64,000 nt of DNA from PALSA-894 sp963734185 (GTDB lineage: Bacteria > Pseudomonadota > Alphaproteobacteria > Rhizobiales > Xanthobacteraceae): NCBI GenBank assembly GCA_963734185.1, contig CAVTGA010000001.1, positions 2,790,001-2,854,000 of the forward strand. The letters are read 5' to 3'. Position 1 is the first letter of the stretch; every line of letters starts with the position of its first letter. The notes under the pieces were generated by a model. The model made no database searches. It was not told where the DNA came from and saw only the letters and a list, made by a program, of their open reading frames with translations. Of the stretch, positions 36,375 through 45,090 are shown in pieces. The position numbers and the translations under genes are program-made.

Positions 36375-37666
36375 CGCGCATTAAGCCGGATCGCGACCGA
36401 GCGCGCGTGGGCCTCGAGGCCTTCGGCCTCGCCGAGCGCGATCGCGGCGGGCCCGAGCGCGCGCAGCGCATCGGGCGTCAGCTTCAGGATCGAAGTCCGC
36501 TTCATGAAATCGAGCACGCCGAGCCCCGACGAGAACCGTGCCGAGCGCGCGGTGGGCAAGACGTGGTTCGAGCCCGCCACATAGTCGCCGATCGCCTCGG
36601 GCGTATGCGCGCCTAAGAAGATCGCGCCGGCATTGCGGATCCTGCCCGCCAGGCGCTCGGCGTCGTGCGTCTCGATCTCGAGATGCTCCGGCGCGATGGC
36701 GTCGACCAGCGCAACGGCGTCGTCGAGCTTGGCCACGCGGATGATGGCGCCGAAGTCGCGCCATGAGGCACCGGCCACGGATCCGCGCGGCAGGCTCGCG
36801 AGCTGCGCCGCGACCGCCCGCTCGACCGCGTCGCCGAGGCCGGCATCGTCGGTGATGAGGATCGCCTGCGCCGCGGTGTCGTGCTCGGCCTGCGCCAGCA
36901 GGTCGGCGGCGATCCAATCCGGATTGCCGTCGCGGTCGGCGATAATGAGCACCTCGGAAGGCCCGGCGATCATGTCGATGCCGACCGTGCCGAACACCAG
37001 GCGCTTGGCCGCCGCCACGTAGGCATTGCCGGGCCCGACGATCTTGGCGACCGGGGCGATGGTCTTGGTGCCGTAGGCGAGCGCCGCCACAGCCTGCGCG
37101 CCGCCGATCCGGTAGATCTCGTCGATGCCGGCGAGCTTGGCGGCCGCGAGCACGAGCGGATTGAGCTTGCCCTCGGGCGACGGCACCACCATGACGAGGC
37201 GCGGCGCGCCCGCGACCTTGGCCGGCACCGCATTCATCAGCACCGAGGACGGATAGGCCGCGGTGCCGCCGGGCACGTAAAGCCCGACCGCCTCGATCGC
37301 AGTCCAGCGATGGCCGAGCTCCACGCCGAGCGCGTCGGTGAAACGCTCGTCCTGCGGCACCTGGCGGCGGTGATAGGCCTCGATGCGGTCGCGCGCGAGC
37401 GCAAGAGCATCGAGCGCATTGGGATCGCAGGCCGCAGCCGCAGCCGCGATTTCGGCGGCGCCGACACGCATGCCGACGGCAGCGAGATCGACGCGGTCGA
37501 ACCGCTTCGTCAGCTCGACCAGCGCTTCGTCGCCGCGCGCCCGGACGTCAGCGATGATGGCGCGCGCCGCCTGCTCCACGTCCTGCGCGGCTTCGCGCTT
37601 GGCGCCGAGGAACTCCTGGAAGCGCGCGGGAAAGTCGGGAGCGCGGGCATCAAGTCGGATCGGCAT
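36371..37666 (-). CDS. hisD: Histidinol dehydrogenase
   Basis: A 431-residue enzyme that catalyses the last two steps of histidine synthesis (histidinol to histidine, NAD+ and Zn2+). Visible blocks are YVPGGTAAYPSSVLM, AGPSEVLIIAD, LAQAEHDTAAQA (Gln and His that bind zinc and substrate) and APEHLEIET. Full length. It stands apart from other his genes, as usual in Hyphomicrobiales, followed by UPF0262 and the phosphatase gene. Confidence 0.93.
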   Translation of the reverse strand: MPIRLDARAPDFPARFQEFLGAKREAAQDVEQAARAIIADVRARGDEALVELTKRFDRVDLAAVGMRVGAAEIAAAAAACDPNALDALALARDRIEAYHRRQVPQDERFTDALGVELGHRWTAIEAVGLYVPGGTAAYPSSVLMNAVPAKVAGAPRLVMVVPSPEGKLNPLVLAAAKLAGIDEIYRIGGAQAVAALAYGTKTIAPVAKIVGPGNAYVAAAKRLVFGTVGIDMIAGPSEVLIIADRDGNPDWIAADLLAQAEHDTAAQAILITDDAGLGDAVERAVAAQLASLPRGSVAGASWRDFGAIIRVAKLDDAVALVDAIAPEHLEIETHDAERLAGRIRNAGAIFLGAHTPEAIGDYVAGSNHVLPTARSARFSSGLGVLDFMKRTSILKLTPDALRALGPAAIALGEAEGLEAHARSVAIRLNAR

Positions 37667-37737
37667 GAAGGCACGCCCCTGCCTCCCTCCGCCGGGGAGG
37701 GGATGTCACCGCTCAATGGCTTGCGGGCAATGGGCCG

Positions 37738-38187
37738 TCAACCCCGTCCATCCGGTCCGTCCATGTGCTGCGGGCGGGCGGCCGTGGTCCAGGTCGGGCC
37801 GAGGTCGGCCAGCTCGCATTCGAGGCACTCGACCTCGACGCGCAGCGCCGCGCCGCCCGAAAAAATGAGTGTAATGATACCCGCGGGCGAATCGGTTTCG
37901 GCGTACTCGACCGCGAGCAGATTGAGCACGGCGTCCCTGGCCGCCGGATCGACGTTGCGCGCGCGGAACGCGAGCACGCGCTCGAAGCGTAGCGCGGTGC
38001 GCCGGCGCCGATAGCACGGTACCTCTCCGCCGCAAGCCTCCCAGTCGAACCGGTTGAGGCCGACCACCAGCCGCTTTTCGCCCGGCCGCCAGATGATGTC
38101 GGCGACCTTGACCACCGCGTCCTGCAGGTGAGTCGAGACGACTTCAATGTCGTCCTTGTCGAGGGCGATGAGCTTGAGGGGTTGCAT
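37738..38187 (-). CDS. DUF2948 family protein
   Basis: A 149-residue protein with LKLIALDKDDIEVVSTHLQD, RLVVGLNRFDWE and ILTLIFSGGAALRVEVECLE-like blocks (IITLIFSGGAAL here), typical of DUF2948, which accompanies hisD in alphaproteobacteria. The function is unknown. In related genomes it lies next to murA; here it is separated from murA by the TNT-like gene and htpG. Confidence 0.85.
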   Translation of the reverse strand: MQPLKLIALDKDDIEVVSTHLQDAVVKVADIIWRPGEKRLVVGLNRFDWEACGGEVPCYRRRRTALRFERVLAFRARNVDPAARDAVLNLLAVEYAETDSPAGIITLIFSGGAALRVEVECLECELADLGPTWTTAARPQHMDGPDGRG

Positions 38188-38359
38188 GGCTGCGGCTGGA
38201 ACGGTTCTCGATGATGAAGTACCCGCTAGTTGGGGAAGCGCTGAGCGATGTGCAAGGTATCAGCCGCGACCTTTCTCGGCGCGCAACGAAGCCCTTGCCA
38301 AGCTACGACCACCCCCTGCATTTTAGCCGCCCCTACGCACCACGTTCCGGGAGGCGAAC

Positions 38360-38800
38360 TTGAGAGCATGGCTGACGGCGCTTCTCCTCATCATCACCGC
38401 CACCTCGGCCGCGGTCGCCGAGTGCTACCGGCCCTGGAACGCGCGCTATGACCTGCGCGACATGTGGTTCAAGGCCGATTGCAGCTACATCTTTCCCAAG
38501 AACGACGGGTTCGCCGGCGCGCCACGCACGGTACGGCTCAAGGCCGGCACGATGCTCGACCGCTACGGCCATCCGGGCGGGCGGTTCCTGGCGCCGGCCG
38601 ATGCGTCCTACATGGGACGCGCCGTGCCGTATGACCGCTTGAAGATGGATTATTACCGCTACGAGGTCGTGCGGCCGGTGCGCGTCAAGGCCGGCAAGGC
38701 CGCGCCTTGGTTCGACCAGCCGGGCGGCGTCCTGCAGTACAAGACACACGAGCCCGTGCAGGTGCTGATCGCCAAGGGTCATCTCAGGCAGGCTTGGTAG
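38360..38800 (+). CDS. Secreted TNT-domain-like protein
   Basis: A TTG start preceded by GGGAGGCG opens a 146-residue protein with a signal peptide (cleavage near AAVA-ECYR). The C-terminal 90 residues read LDRYGHPGGRFLAP, ASYMGRAVPY, YYRYEVVRPVRVK and APWFDQPGGVLQY, which match the TNT (tuberculosis necrotizing toxin-type) NAD+ glycohydrolase fold, including the closing PWFxQPGGxxQ. Cysteines flank the start of the mature part. An NADase toxin activity is inferred only from the family; there is no obvious immunity gene beside it, and many environmental TNT proteins are uncharacterised. Confidence 0.7.
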   Translation: MRAWLTALLLIITATSAAVAECYRPWNARYDLRDMWFKADCSYIFPKNDGFAGAPRTVRLKAGTMLDRYGHPGGRFLAPADASYMGRAVPYDRLKMDYYRYEVVRPVRVKAGKAAPWFDQPGGVLQYKTHEPVQVLIAKGHLRQAW

Positions 38801-38902
38801 CGCGGACATTTCCCGGTCGGTCCCGGCCGCTCCCGCCCTTGCGGGCGCATTGCCCCGCGCTATATCGAAGACCGTTCAACAATTTGCACGCGAGCGAGCG
38901 GC

Positions 38903-40795
38903 ATGAGCGCTGAGACCGAAACCGTTGCCCAGACCCACCCGTTCCAGGCCGAGGTGGCCGAGCTCCTGCGCCTGATGGTCCATTCGGTCTATTCCGAGAC
39001 CGACGTGTTCCTGCGCGAGCTGATCTCGAACGCCTCGGATGCCTGCGACCGGCTGCGCTACGAGGCGATCGCCAAGCCGGAGCTGCTCGCGAACGGCGGG
39101 GATCTCGGCATCCGCATCGCGCCCGACGCCGCGGCCGGCACGCTGACGGTCGCCGACACCGGCATCGGCATGGACCGGCAGGAACTGATCGACAATCTCG
39201 GTACCGTCGCCCGCTCGGGCACCCGCGCCTTCATCGAGCGGCTCGCCGAGGCGAAGGACGGGGCCGGGCTGATCGGCCAATTCGGCGTCGGCTTCTATTC
39301 GGCCTTCATGGCGGCCGACCGCATCGACGTGGTGAGCCGGCGCGCCGGGTCGGACGAGGCCTGGGCCTGGCACTCGTCGGGCGGCGCGGGCTTCGAGATC
39401 GCCCCGGCGAGCGAGGCCGCGGCCGCGCGCGTGACGCGCGGAACCGAGATCGTCCTGCACCTGAAAGCCGAGGCGAAACACTACCTCGAGCCGCACGAGC
39501 TCAGGCGCATCGTCGCGAACTATTCGGACCACATCCAATTCCCGATCCGGCTCGCCGGCACCGAGGGCGAGCCGGAGCAGATCAACGCGGCAAGTGCGTT
39601 GTGGCAGCGGCCGAAATCCGAGCTCAAGAAGGAAGAATATGCGCAGGCCTACCGCTCCATCGCCGGGGCCTTCGACGAGCCGGCGATGACGCTGCACTAC
39701 CGGGCCGAGGGCCGCCAATCCTACGCGGTGCTGCTGTTTGCGCCCTCGACGCCGCCCTACGACCTGTTCGATCCCGCGCGCAAGGGCCGCATCAAGCTCT
39801 ACGTGCGCCGCGTCTACATCACCGACGATGCCGATCTCATGCCGTCCTATCTGCGCTTCCTGCGCGGCGTGGTCGACAGCGAGGATTTGCCGCTCAACGT
39901 CTCGCGCGAGATGCTGCAGAACAATCCGCAGGTGGCGCAGATCCGCAAGGCGCTCACCGGCCGCGTCATCACCGAACTCGAGAATCTCGCCGACAAGGAG
40001 ACCGAGACCTACGCCAAGATCTGGGATGCGTTCGGCCGGGTGATCAAGGAGGGTCTCTACGAGGACCACGAGCGGCGCGATCAGCTCCTCGCGCTGGCGC
40101 GCTTCACGACGACCGCCGGCGGCGCGCGCTCGCTCAAGCAGTACCTCGCCGATCTCAAGCCGAACCAGACCGAAATCTACTACCTGGTCGGCGAAAGCGC
40201 CGAGCGCGTGAAATCCAATCCGAAGCTCGAAGCGGCGCGCGCGCGCGGCATCGAGGTGCTGCTGCTGACCGACCCGGTCGACGCGTTCTGGACCGCAATG
40301 CCGCTCGGCTTCGCGGGCAAGCCGCTCAAGTCGCTGAGCCAGGGCGAGGTCGATTTCGGCCTCGTGCCGCTCACCGAGGAGGCGAAAGGCGCGGCGGAGG
40401 CGGAATCCGAGATCGACGATGCGGCGGTGATCGCGGCCGTCAAGGCGGCGCTCGGCGAGCGCGTCTCGGACGTGCGCGCCTCGCAGCGGCTGACCGACAG
40501 CCCGGCCTGCCTGGTGGCGGGCGGGCGTGGGCCGGATCTGGAGATCGAACGCCTGCTCGCCCGTCACAACCGCGGCGCCGGCGTCAAGCCGATCCTCGAG
40601 CTCAACATGCGCCATCCGATCGTCGCTGCGCTCGCACGAGCCAAGACCAACGCGCGTGACGACGATGTCGGCGACCTTGCGGCGCTGCTGTTCGACCAGG
40701 CGCAAATCCTCGACGGCGAGGTGCCGGACGATCCGGCGGCGTTCGCGGCGCGATTGAACAAGCTCGTGGTGCGGGGATTGGGCGTGCCGGCGTAA
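38903..40795 (+). CDS. htpG: Chaperone protein HtpG (Hsp90)
   Basis: A 630-residue cytosolic Hsp90. The GHKL ATP site is intact: ELISNASDACDRLRYEA, VADTGIGMDRQELIDN, GQFGVGFYSAFMA and GTEIVLHL. The middle domain has YVRRVYITDDA and PLNVSREMLQ. It folds and remodels client proteins using ATP. Monocistronic; it converges with murA six bases after its stop. Confidence 0.95.
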   Translation: MSAETETVAQTHPFQAEVAELLRLMVHSVYSETDVFLRELISNASDACDRLRYEAIAKPELLANGGDLGIRIAPDAAAGTLTVADTGIGMDRQELIDNLGTVARSGTRAFIERLAEAKDGAGLIGQFGVGFYSAFMAADRIDVVSRRAGSDEAWAWHSSGGAGFEIAPASEAAAARVTRGTEIVLHLKAEAKHYLEPHELRRIVANYSDHIQFPIRLAGTEGEPEQINAASALWQRPKSELKKEEYAQAYRSIAGAFDEPAMTLHYRAEGRQSYAVLLFAPSTPPYDLFDPARKGRIKLYVRRVYITDDADLMPSYLRFLRGVVDSEDLPLNVSREMLQNNPQVAQIRKALTGRVITELENLADKETETYAKIWDAFGRVIKEGLYEDHERRDQLLALARFTTTAGGARSLKQYLADLKPNQTEIYYLVGESAERVKSNPKLEAARARGIEVLLLTDPVDAFWTAMPLGFAGKPLKSLSQGEVDFGLVPLTEEAKGAAEAESEIDDAAVIAAVKAALGERVSDVRASQRLTDSPACLVAGGRGPDLEIERLLARHNRGAGVKPILELNMRHPIVAALARAKTNARDDDVGDLAALLFDQAQILDGEVPDDPAAFAARLNKLVVRGLGVPA

Positions 40796-40801
40796 TGCGG
40801 C

Positions 40802-42088
40802 CTACCCGCTGATCCGCTCGACGCTCGCGCCGCAGCGGCCGAGTTTCTCCTCCAGCCGCTCGAAGCCGCGGTCGAGGTGGTAGACGCGGTTGACCATGGT
40901 CTCGCCTTCGGCCGCGAGCGCGGCGATGACGAGCGAGACCGAAGCGCGCAGGTCGGTCGCCATCACCGGCGCGCCCCTGAGCCGCTCGACGCCTTCGATG
41001 GTCGCGGTCTCGCCGTCGAGCGAGATGCGCGCGCCGAGCCGCGCCAGCTCCTGCACGTGCATGAAGCGGTTCTCGAAGATCGTCTCGGTGATGCGCGAGA
41101 TACCCTGAGCGCGCGTCATCAGCGCCATCAGCTGCGCCTGCAGGTCGGTCGGAAAGCCGGGGAACGGTGCCGTCGAAACCTCGATCGGCGCGAGCCCCGC
41201 GCCGTTGCGCGCGACGCGGATGCCTTCGTTGGTGGCCGAAACCTGCGCGCCGGCCTGCGCGATCACATCGAGCGCCGACTGCAGCAGTTCGGGACGTGCG
41301 CCTTCGAGCAGCACGTCGCCGCCGGTCATGGCGACTGCCATGGCGTAGGTGCCGGTCTCGATGCGGTCGGGCAGGACCGAGTGGCGCGCGCCGTTCAGGC
41401 GCGACACGCCCTCGATCACGATGCGCGACGTGCCGGCGCCCGAAATCCTCGCCCCCATCTTGATCAGGCATTCGGCGACGTCGACGACCTCGGGCTCGCG
41501 CGCGGCGTTCTCGATCACGCTCGCACCGTCGGCAAGGCTCGCTGCCATCAGCGCCGTATGGGTGCCGCCGACCGTCACCTTGGGAAACACGATCTCTCCG
41601 CCCTTGAGGCCGTCGGTGCGCGCGATCACGTAGCCGCCGTCGATCTCCACTTTCGCCCCGAGCCGCTCCATCGCCATGATCAGCAGGTCCACCGGGCGCG
41701 TGCCGATGGCGCAGCCGCCCGGCAGCGAGACGCGCGCCTCGCCCATGCGGGCGAGCAGCGGACCGAGGACCCAGAAGCTCGCACGCATCTTGGACACGAG
41801 CTCGTAGGGCGCGGTGGTGTCGACGATGCGGGCGGCGGAGATGTGCAGGGTCTGGCCGCGGTTGTCGTCGTCGCCGATCCGCTTGCCCTTCACCATGATG
41901 TCGACGCCGTGATTGCTGAGGATGTGCTGCAGCAGGCCGACGTCGGCGAGCCGCGGCACGTTCTCGAGCACCAGCGTGTCGTCGGTGAGCAGGCTCGCGA
42001 TCATCAGCGGCAGGGTGGCGTTCTTGGCGCCGGAAATCGGGATGACGCCATTGAGCGGCCTGCCGCCGGCGATGCGAATGCGATCCAT
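40802..42088 (-). CDS. murA: UDP-N-acetylglucosamine 1-carboxyvinyltransferase
   Basis: A 428-residue enzyme of the first committed step of peptidoglycan synthesis (adds enolpyruvate from PEP to UDP-GlcNAc). Blocks seen are ISGAKNATLPLM at the N-terminus, and the catalytic loop SLPGGCAIGTRPVDL with Cys126, the residue attacked by fosfomycin. The segment after RPVD reads LLIMAME instead of the more common LHIxGLE; this is a small deviation. Full length. It begins the conserved cluster on the minus strand, preceded by a small ORF. Confidence 0.95.
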   Translation of the reverse strand: MDRIRIAGGRPLNGVIPISGAKNATLPLMIASLLTDDTLVLENVPRLADVGLLQHILSNHGVDIMVKGKRIGDDDNRGQTLHISAARIVDTTAPYELVSKMRASFWVLGPLLARMGEARVSLPGGCAIGTRPVDLLIMAMERLGAKVEIDGGYVIARTDGLKGGEIVFPKVTVGGTHTALMAASLADGASVIENAAREPEVVDVAECLIKMGARISGAGTSRIVIEGVSRLNGARHSVLPDRIETGTYAMAVAMTGGDVLLEGARPELLQSALDVIAQAGAQVSATNEGIRVARNGAGLAPIEVSTAPFPGFPTDLQAQLMALMTRAQGISRITETIFENRFMHVQELARLGARISLDGETATIEGVERLRGAPVMATDLRASVSLVIAALAAEGETMVNRVYHLDRGFERLEEKLGRCGASVERISG

Positions 42089-42112
42089 GCAATCCCCCGG
42101 TTCCCGAATGAT

Positions 42113-42286
42113 CTAAGCCTTCTTGTCGGCGGCAATTCCGGCAGAATCGTGAGGTTGCGCCGGCTTTTCCGGTATTTCGGCGCGGCCACGCGCTTGCGCT
42201 TTGCGGCGCTTGAGGTTTTCCCGCAGCGCCGCCTGCAGCCGCTGTTCGCGCAGCGCCTGCCCGGTCGGTTTTGGTCTTGTCCCCAT
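42113..42286 (-). CDS. Small basic protein upstream of murA
   Basis: A 57-residue ORF starting at the ATG at 42286 (MGTRPKPTGQALREQRL), with a basic helix LKRRKAQARGRAEI and a Lys/Ala tail. Such a short, basic ORF just before murA is seen in related genomes. It ends 24 bases before murA on the same strand. The function is unknown. Confidence 0.6.
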   Translation of the reverse strand: MGTRPKPTGQALREQRLQAALRENLKRRKAQARGRAEIPEKPAQPHDSAGIAADKKA

Positions 42287-42343
42287 GGGCGTTAAGGTAG
42301 GCCCAACCTCGCCGCCGTGGAAGAGCACAACAGGGAGCCGACC

Positions 42344-42820
42344 GTGAGCGATTTTGCCGACATGCTGCGCCGTTTCGGCGCCGCCGTGGCAGCCAACGAC
42401 GGCGCGGGCCTCGCGGCCCTGTTCACGCCGGACGGTATCTATGACGACGGCTTCTTCGGCCAATACGCCGGGCGGGAGGCAATCGCCAGGATGCTGCAGC
42501 ACTTCCATGACACCGGCGCCGATTTCCGTTGGGATTTCCTCGATCCGCTGAGCGACGGGCGCACCGGCTATGCCCGCTACTGCTTCAGCTATGCCTCACG
42601 CATGCCGGGCGCGGAGGGCAAGCCGGTCGTGTTCGAGGGCATCGCCTGGTTCACCTTCCGCGACGGCCTGATCGCGCGCTACGCGGAGGTCTTCGACCGC
42701 GGCGTCGCGCTGGTGCAGCAGGATTTCGCCGCCGAGCGGATCAAGCGCGTGCTCGCCAAGGCGGTGGAGCGGCAGAATGCCGGCACACAAGCGAAGGAGC
42801 ACTTGGCGCGGCTCAGTTGA
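42344..42820 (+). CDS. NTF2/SnoaL-like domain protein
   Basis: A 158-residue protein with FGAAVAANDGAGLAALF, DDGFFGQYAGREAIARM and FEGIAWFTFRDGLIARYAEV, typical of the SnoaL/NTF2-like fold, which forms a cone-shaped pocket and is found in isomerases, hydrolases and binding proteins. The GTG at 42344 with GGGAG seven bases upstream is preferred to a GTG at 42317. It is divergent from the small murA-associated ORF. The substrate is unknown. Confidence 0.75.
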   Translation: MSDFADMLRRFGAAVAANDGAGLAALFTPDGIYDDGFFGQYAGREAIARMLQHFHDTGADFRWDFLDPLSDGRTGYARYCFSYASRMPGAEGKPVVFEGIAWFTFRDGLIARYAEVFDRGVALVQQDFAAERIKRVLAKAVERQNAGTQAKEHLARLS

Positions 42821-42832
42821 CCGCGCTTGGGG

Positions 42833-42950
42833 CCATGGTTCGAGACGCCCGCTGCGCGGGCTCCTCACCATGAGGCCGATGTTTTCGGCGCGCCACACAC
42901 TTCGCCCTCATCCTGAGGAGGCCCCGAAGGGGCCGTCTCGAAGGATGGCC
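42833..42950. repeat. Palindromic intergenic element, family F
   Basis: Left arm ccatggttcgagacg, then ggctcctcaccatgagg; right arm cctcatcctgaggag, then ccgtctcgaaggatgg. This is the 'cgagacg...cgtctcg' repeat widely seen in Bradyrhizobium-like genomes. It separates the SnoaL-like gene from tRNA-Thr. Confidence 0.8.
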
Positions 42951-43042
42951 GCGCGCTCCGAACGCCTTGCGCCTCACACACCCTTATGGCAAGGATCGCG
43001 GCGTTTCCGGCCGTGATTTGCGGCGTCTTGCCGGGCCTGAGC

Positions 43043-43117
43043 GCTGCCGTAGCTCAGTGGTAGAGCACCTCATTGGTAATGAGGAGGTCGTCAGTTCAAT
43101 CCTGACCGGCAGCACCA
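43043..43117 (+). tRNA. tRNA-Thr(GGT)
   Basis: Acceptor arms GCTGCCG and CGGCAGC pair fully; D-arm GCTC/GAGC; anticodon arm CTCAT-TGGTAAT-GAG with GGT; T-loop TTCAATC; encoded CCA at 43115-43117. Phage genes follow at once, so its 3' end is the likely attachment site. Confidence 0.95.
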
Positions 43118-43338
43118 CGAAAAGCCAATGTTTATCGGCATTTTCGCCGATCCGGCGCAAGCGCCCAAAATGCCGTTGAATGCAGTACGTTGCAAGAACG
43201 TGCAGGTGATTGCGACACAAACCTGACACACGGAAACTTGTTTCGTTCTCCCTGCTGGGGGACCTTGGGGCTTCCCCCCGGCGGCCGGCGCTCGCGCCGC
43301 ACCCCGCCACTGTTGAAACAATGCCGGAGGGCACGACA
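43118..43338. other. Presumed prophage left junction
   Basis: About 220 bases after tRNA-Thr with no convincing gene. Short inverted pieces (atcggcattttcgccgat) are visible. Host-like genes end at the tRNA and phage-type genes begin at 43339, so the attachment site core is expected in the tRNA 3' end; the second att copy lies outside the window. Confidence 0.45.
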
Positions 43339-43719
43339 ATGAACCGCAGATTGGTTGACATCCTGGACGTCAAGGACAACGTCTGGCACGACCGCAGCGT
43401 CGACCTGCGCGAAGCGCTTGGCGACGACGCTGAAGAAAATTACGCAATGCTCGCCGCGGAGATCGACCGGCGCGGCTTTGCGATGTGGGGCGGCGGGGCC
43501 TCCCCGCTTTACGAAATTCTGCCGGCAAGCGACGCCGCGCTGCTCAACGCGGCGAACAACGACGACCTCGATGGCGCAATCAAGCCGATCATGGATGCGC
43601 GCGGCATCGAAGCGGGGGACGTCGCCGGCGCGTGCTTTAGCGACTTCGACTGGCAGGTCGCAAACAAGGCCGAACGGATCGAAGCGCTCCGCCGCTGGCT
43701 GCAGGCGGAGGACGCATGA
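43339..43719 (+). CDS. Hypothetical protein at the prophage left end
   Basis: A 126-residue acidic protein (ATG at 43339 after GGAGGG): DILDVKDNVWHDRSVDLREAL, then MWGGGASPLYEILPASD and a C-terminal basic-acidic helix. It is not recognised. Its stop overlaps the following HTH gene as ATGA, so they form one operon, transcribed opposite to the structural genes. Confidence 0.65.
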   Translation: MNRRLVDILDVKDNVWHDRSVDLREALGDDAEENYAMLAAEIDRRGFAMWGGGASPLYEILPASDAALLNAANNDDLDGAIKPIMDARGIEAGDVAGACFSDFDWQVANKAERIEALRRWLQAEDA

Positions 43720-44105
43720 TCACGCCCTACGACCTGCTCCGCCAGCGCTGCGGCCTCTCGCAGCAGGAGGCGGCCGACTTCCACAAGGTACGCCTCGACA
43801 CCGTCAAGTCGTGGTGTGCCGGGCGCAACACGGCCAAGCCGGAGGTCCTCGCCGAGCTCCGCCGGCTCTACCAGCGCATTATCCACGCCAGCGGTCAGCT
43901 CGGTGCGCGCATCGACGCGCTCAAGGGCGAGATCGCGCTGGGCGAGGCGATGAGCGACACGATGGCCAGGAAGCTCGGCTTCCCGTGCATCGGCGCGCAC
44001 GCGGCGGCGCTCGGGCTGACGATCGCGGCCCTGCCCGACGATGTCACGGTTCAGCTGGTGCCGTGGAAGGCGGGGATCGCAACGGCCACGGCCGTGGCCA
44101 TGTGA
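43716..44105 (+). CDS. Small helix-turn-helix protein
   Basis: A 129-residue protein whose N-terminus reads LRQRCGLSQQEAADF and RLDTVKSWCAGRNTAKPE, a helix-turn-helix of the XRE/YdaS kind in which a short peptide recognises DNA and the rest (GRIDALKGEIAL-type helix) may dimerise. As an HTH gene at the phage end opposite the lysis genes it may be a regulator, but it is not clearly a CI or Cro. Confidence 0.6.
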   Translation: MITPYDLLRQRCGLSQQEAADFHKVRLDTVKSWCAGRNTAKPEVLAELRRLYQRIIHASGQLGARIDALKGEIALGEAMSDTMARKLGFPCIGAHAAALGLTIAALPDDVTVQLVPWKAGIATATAVAM

Positions 44106-44293
44106 CAACCCCCGTTGCCATGTTTCCCGCAATGGTCATAAGCCTTGCGGGCATGGGGTTCCAGCGTCCGCATGGCGCGCGACGCGCAGCGCGCGCCCAA
44201 CGCGTCGCCGACGGGGCGCAGGAGAGCGCCGGCGGATCACGGCTTGGCGCCATCGATGACCACGGCGGCGGAGCTTGCTGCTGACCTGTCCCA

Positions 44294-44692
44294 TCACCGC
44301 CTCCGCCCTTTCTGCGAGACCAGGTCGGCGAGCTTGTCGTCAATCGAGCGCAGCGTCCTCGTCTGCAGGTCGACGGCGGCCGACAGCTTCGCGACCTCGT
44401 CGGCAAACGCGTCGAGATGGCTCAGACCGCGCACCGTGTACTCGCGCTGCAACGCCTGCCCAGCCTCGAGCCGCTTCATGCTTTCCAGCGTGTCACGCAT
44501 CAGCTGCAAGGCCTGCACCAACGGCCCATCGAAGAACCAACGCGTCTCTTGCGGGAATGGTCCCTCGGGGTTGGCCTTGCGGTCGCGCCTGCCGCTGTGC
44601 ATGGCATAGGCGCCAATGGCCGCGATGACGACGACGACGAGCGCATAGAGTAACGGGCTCGCCTCAAGCGGCCCAAGATTAACGCTTGGCAT
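44294..44692 (-). CDS. Small membrane-anchored coiled-coil phage protein
   Basis: A 132-residue protein from the ATG at 44692: one membrane segment near residues 13-31 (LLYALVVVVIAAIGAYAM), then a helical soluble part (RDTLESMKRLEAGQA, DAFADEVAKLSAAVDLQTRTL) ending RRR. Its start overlaps the upstream gene's end by 14 bases. It is the last gene of the phage late operon on this strand; the function is unknown but lysis-related is plausible. Confidence 0.65.
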   Translation of the reverse strand: MPSVNLGPLEASPLLYALVVVVIAAIGAYAMHSGRRDRKANPEGPFPQETRWFFDGPLVQALQLMRDTLESMKRLEAGQALQREYTVRGLSHLDAFADEVAKLSAAVDLQTRTLRSIDDKLADLVSQKGRRR

Positions 44693-45083
44693 CGCGCACC
44701 GCCCGATAGCAGGATATGAGCTCTCCAATTGTCAGGCCGATGTACACGTAGACGCCGGGCGTGAGCGAATTCGTGATCTGCGTCATGCCGAAGAGAGCCC
44801 AAGCGAAGGTGGTCCAAAGCACCGCGCCGGCAAGCGCACCGAGCGCGCGAAAAGTCCCGCTGTATTCCCAGCGGCCGTTGGCGATCAAGCCGATTAGGCG
44901 CAGGATCGCGCCGGCAGCAACCAGCGCATTGATCATCGCCTGGTTGACGATGCCGGTGGCGAGGATCGGACGGAACGACGAAACCTCGATCGCTCGCGCG
45001 TCGACAGCAAGCCCGAGCGCCATAGCAGCCATGATGCCGGCGACAACCCATTCGAAAAGCCGAGCAGGTGCCATTAAGACCAT
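44679..45083 (-). CDS. Four-span membrane protein of the lysis region (holin candidate)
   Basis: A 134-residue hydrophobic protein with four predicted membrane segments: WVVAGIMAAMALGLAV, MINALVAAGAILRLIGLIA, ALGALAGAVLWTTFAWALF and VYVYIGLTIGELIS. It lies beside the endolysin and spanin-like genes, where a holin is expected. No holin family is recognised, and its length is above the usual, so this is a positional guess. Confidence 0.55.
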   Translation of the reverse strand: MVLMAPARLFEWVVAGIMAAMALGLAVDARAIEVSSFRPILATGIVNQAMINALVAAGAILRLIGLIANGRWEYSGTFRALGALAGAVLWTTFAWALFGMTQITNSLTPGVYVYIGLTIGELISCYRAVRDAKR

Positions 45084-45090
45084 TGTGCTG

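Noticed and set aside
43339..44105. A toxin-antitoxin pair
   Set aside because: The two genes overlap and one has a helix-turn-helix, but the upstream protein shows no toxin motif; position at the prophage end makes phage regulation equally likely.
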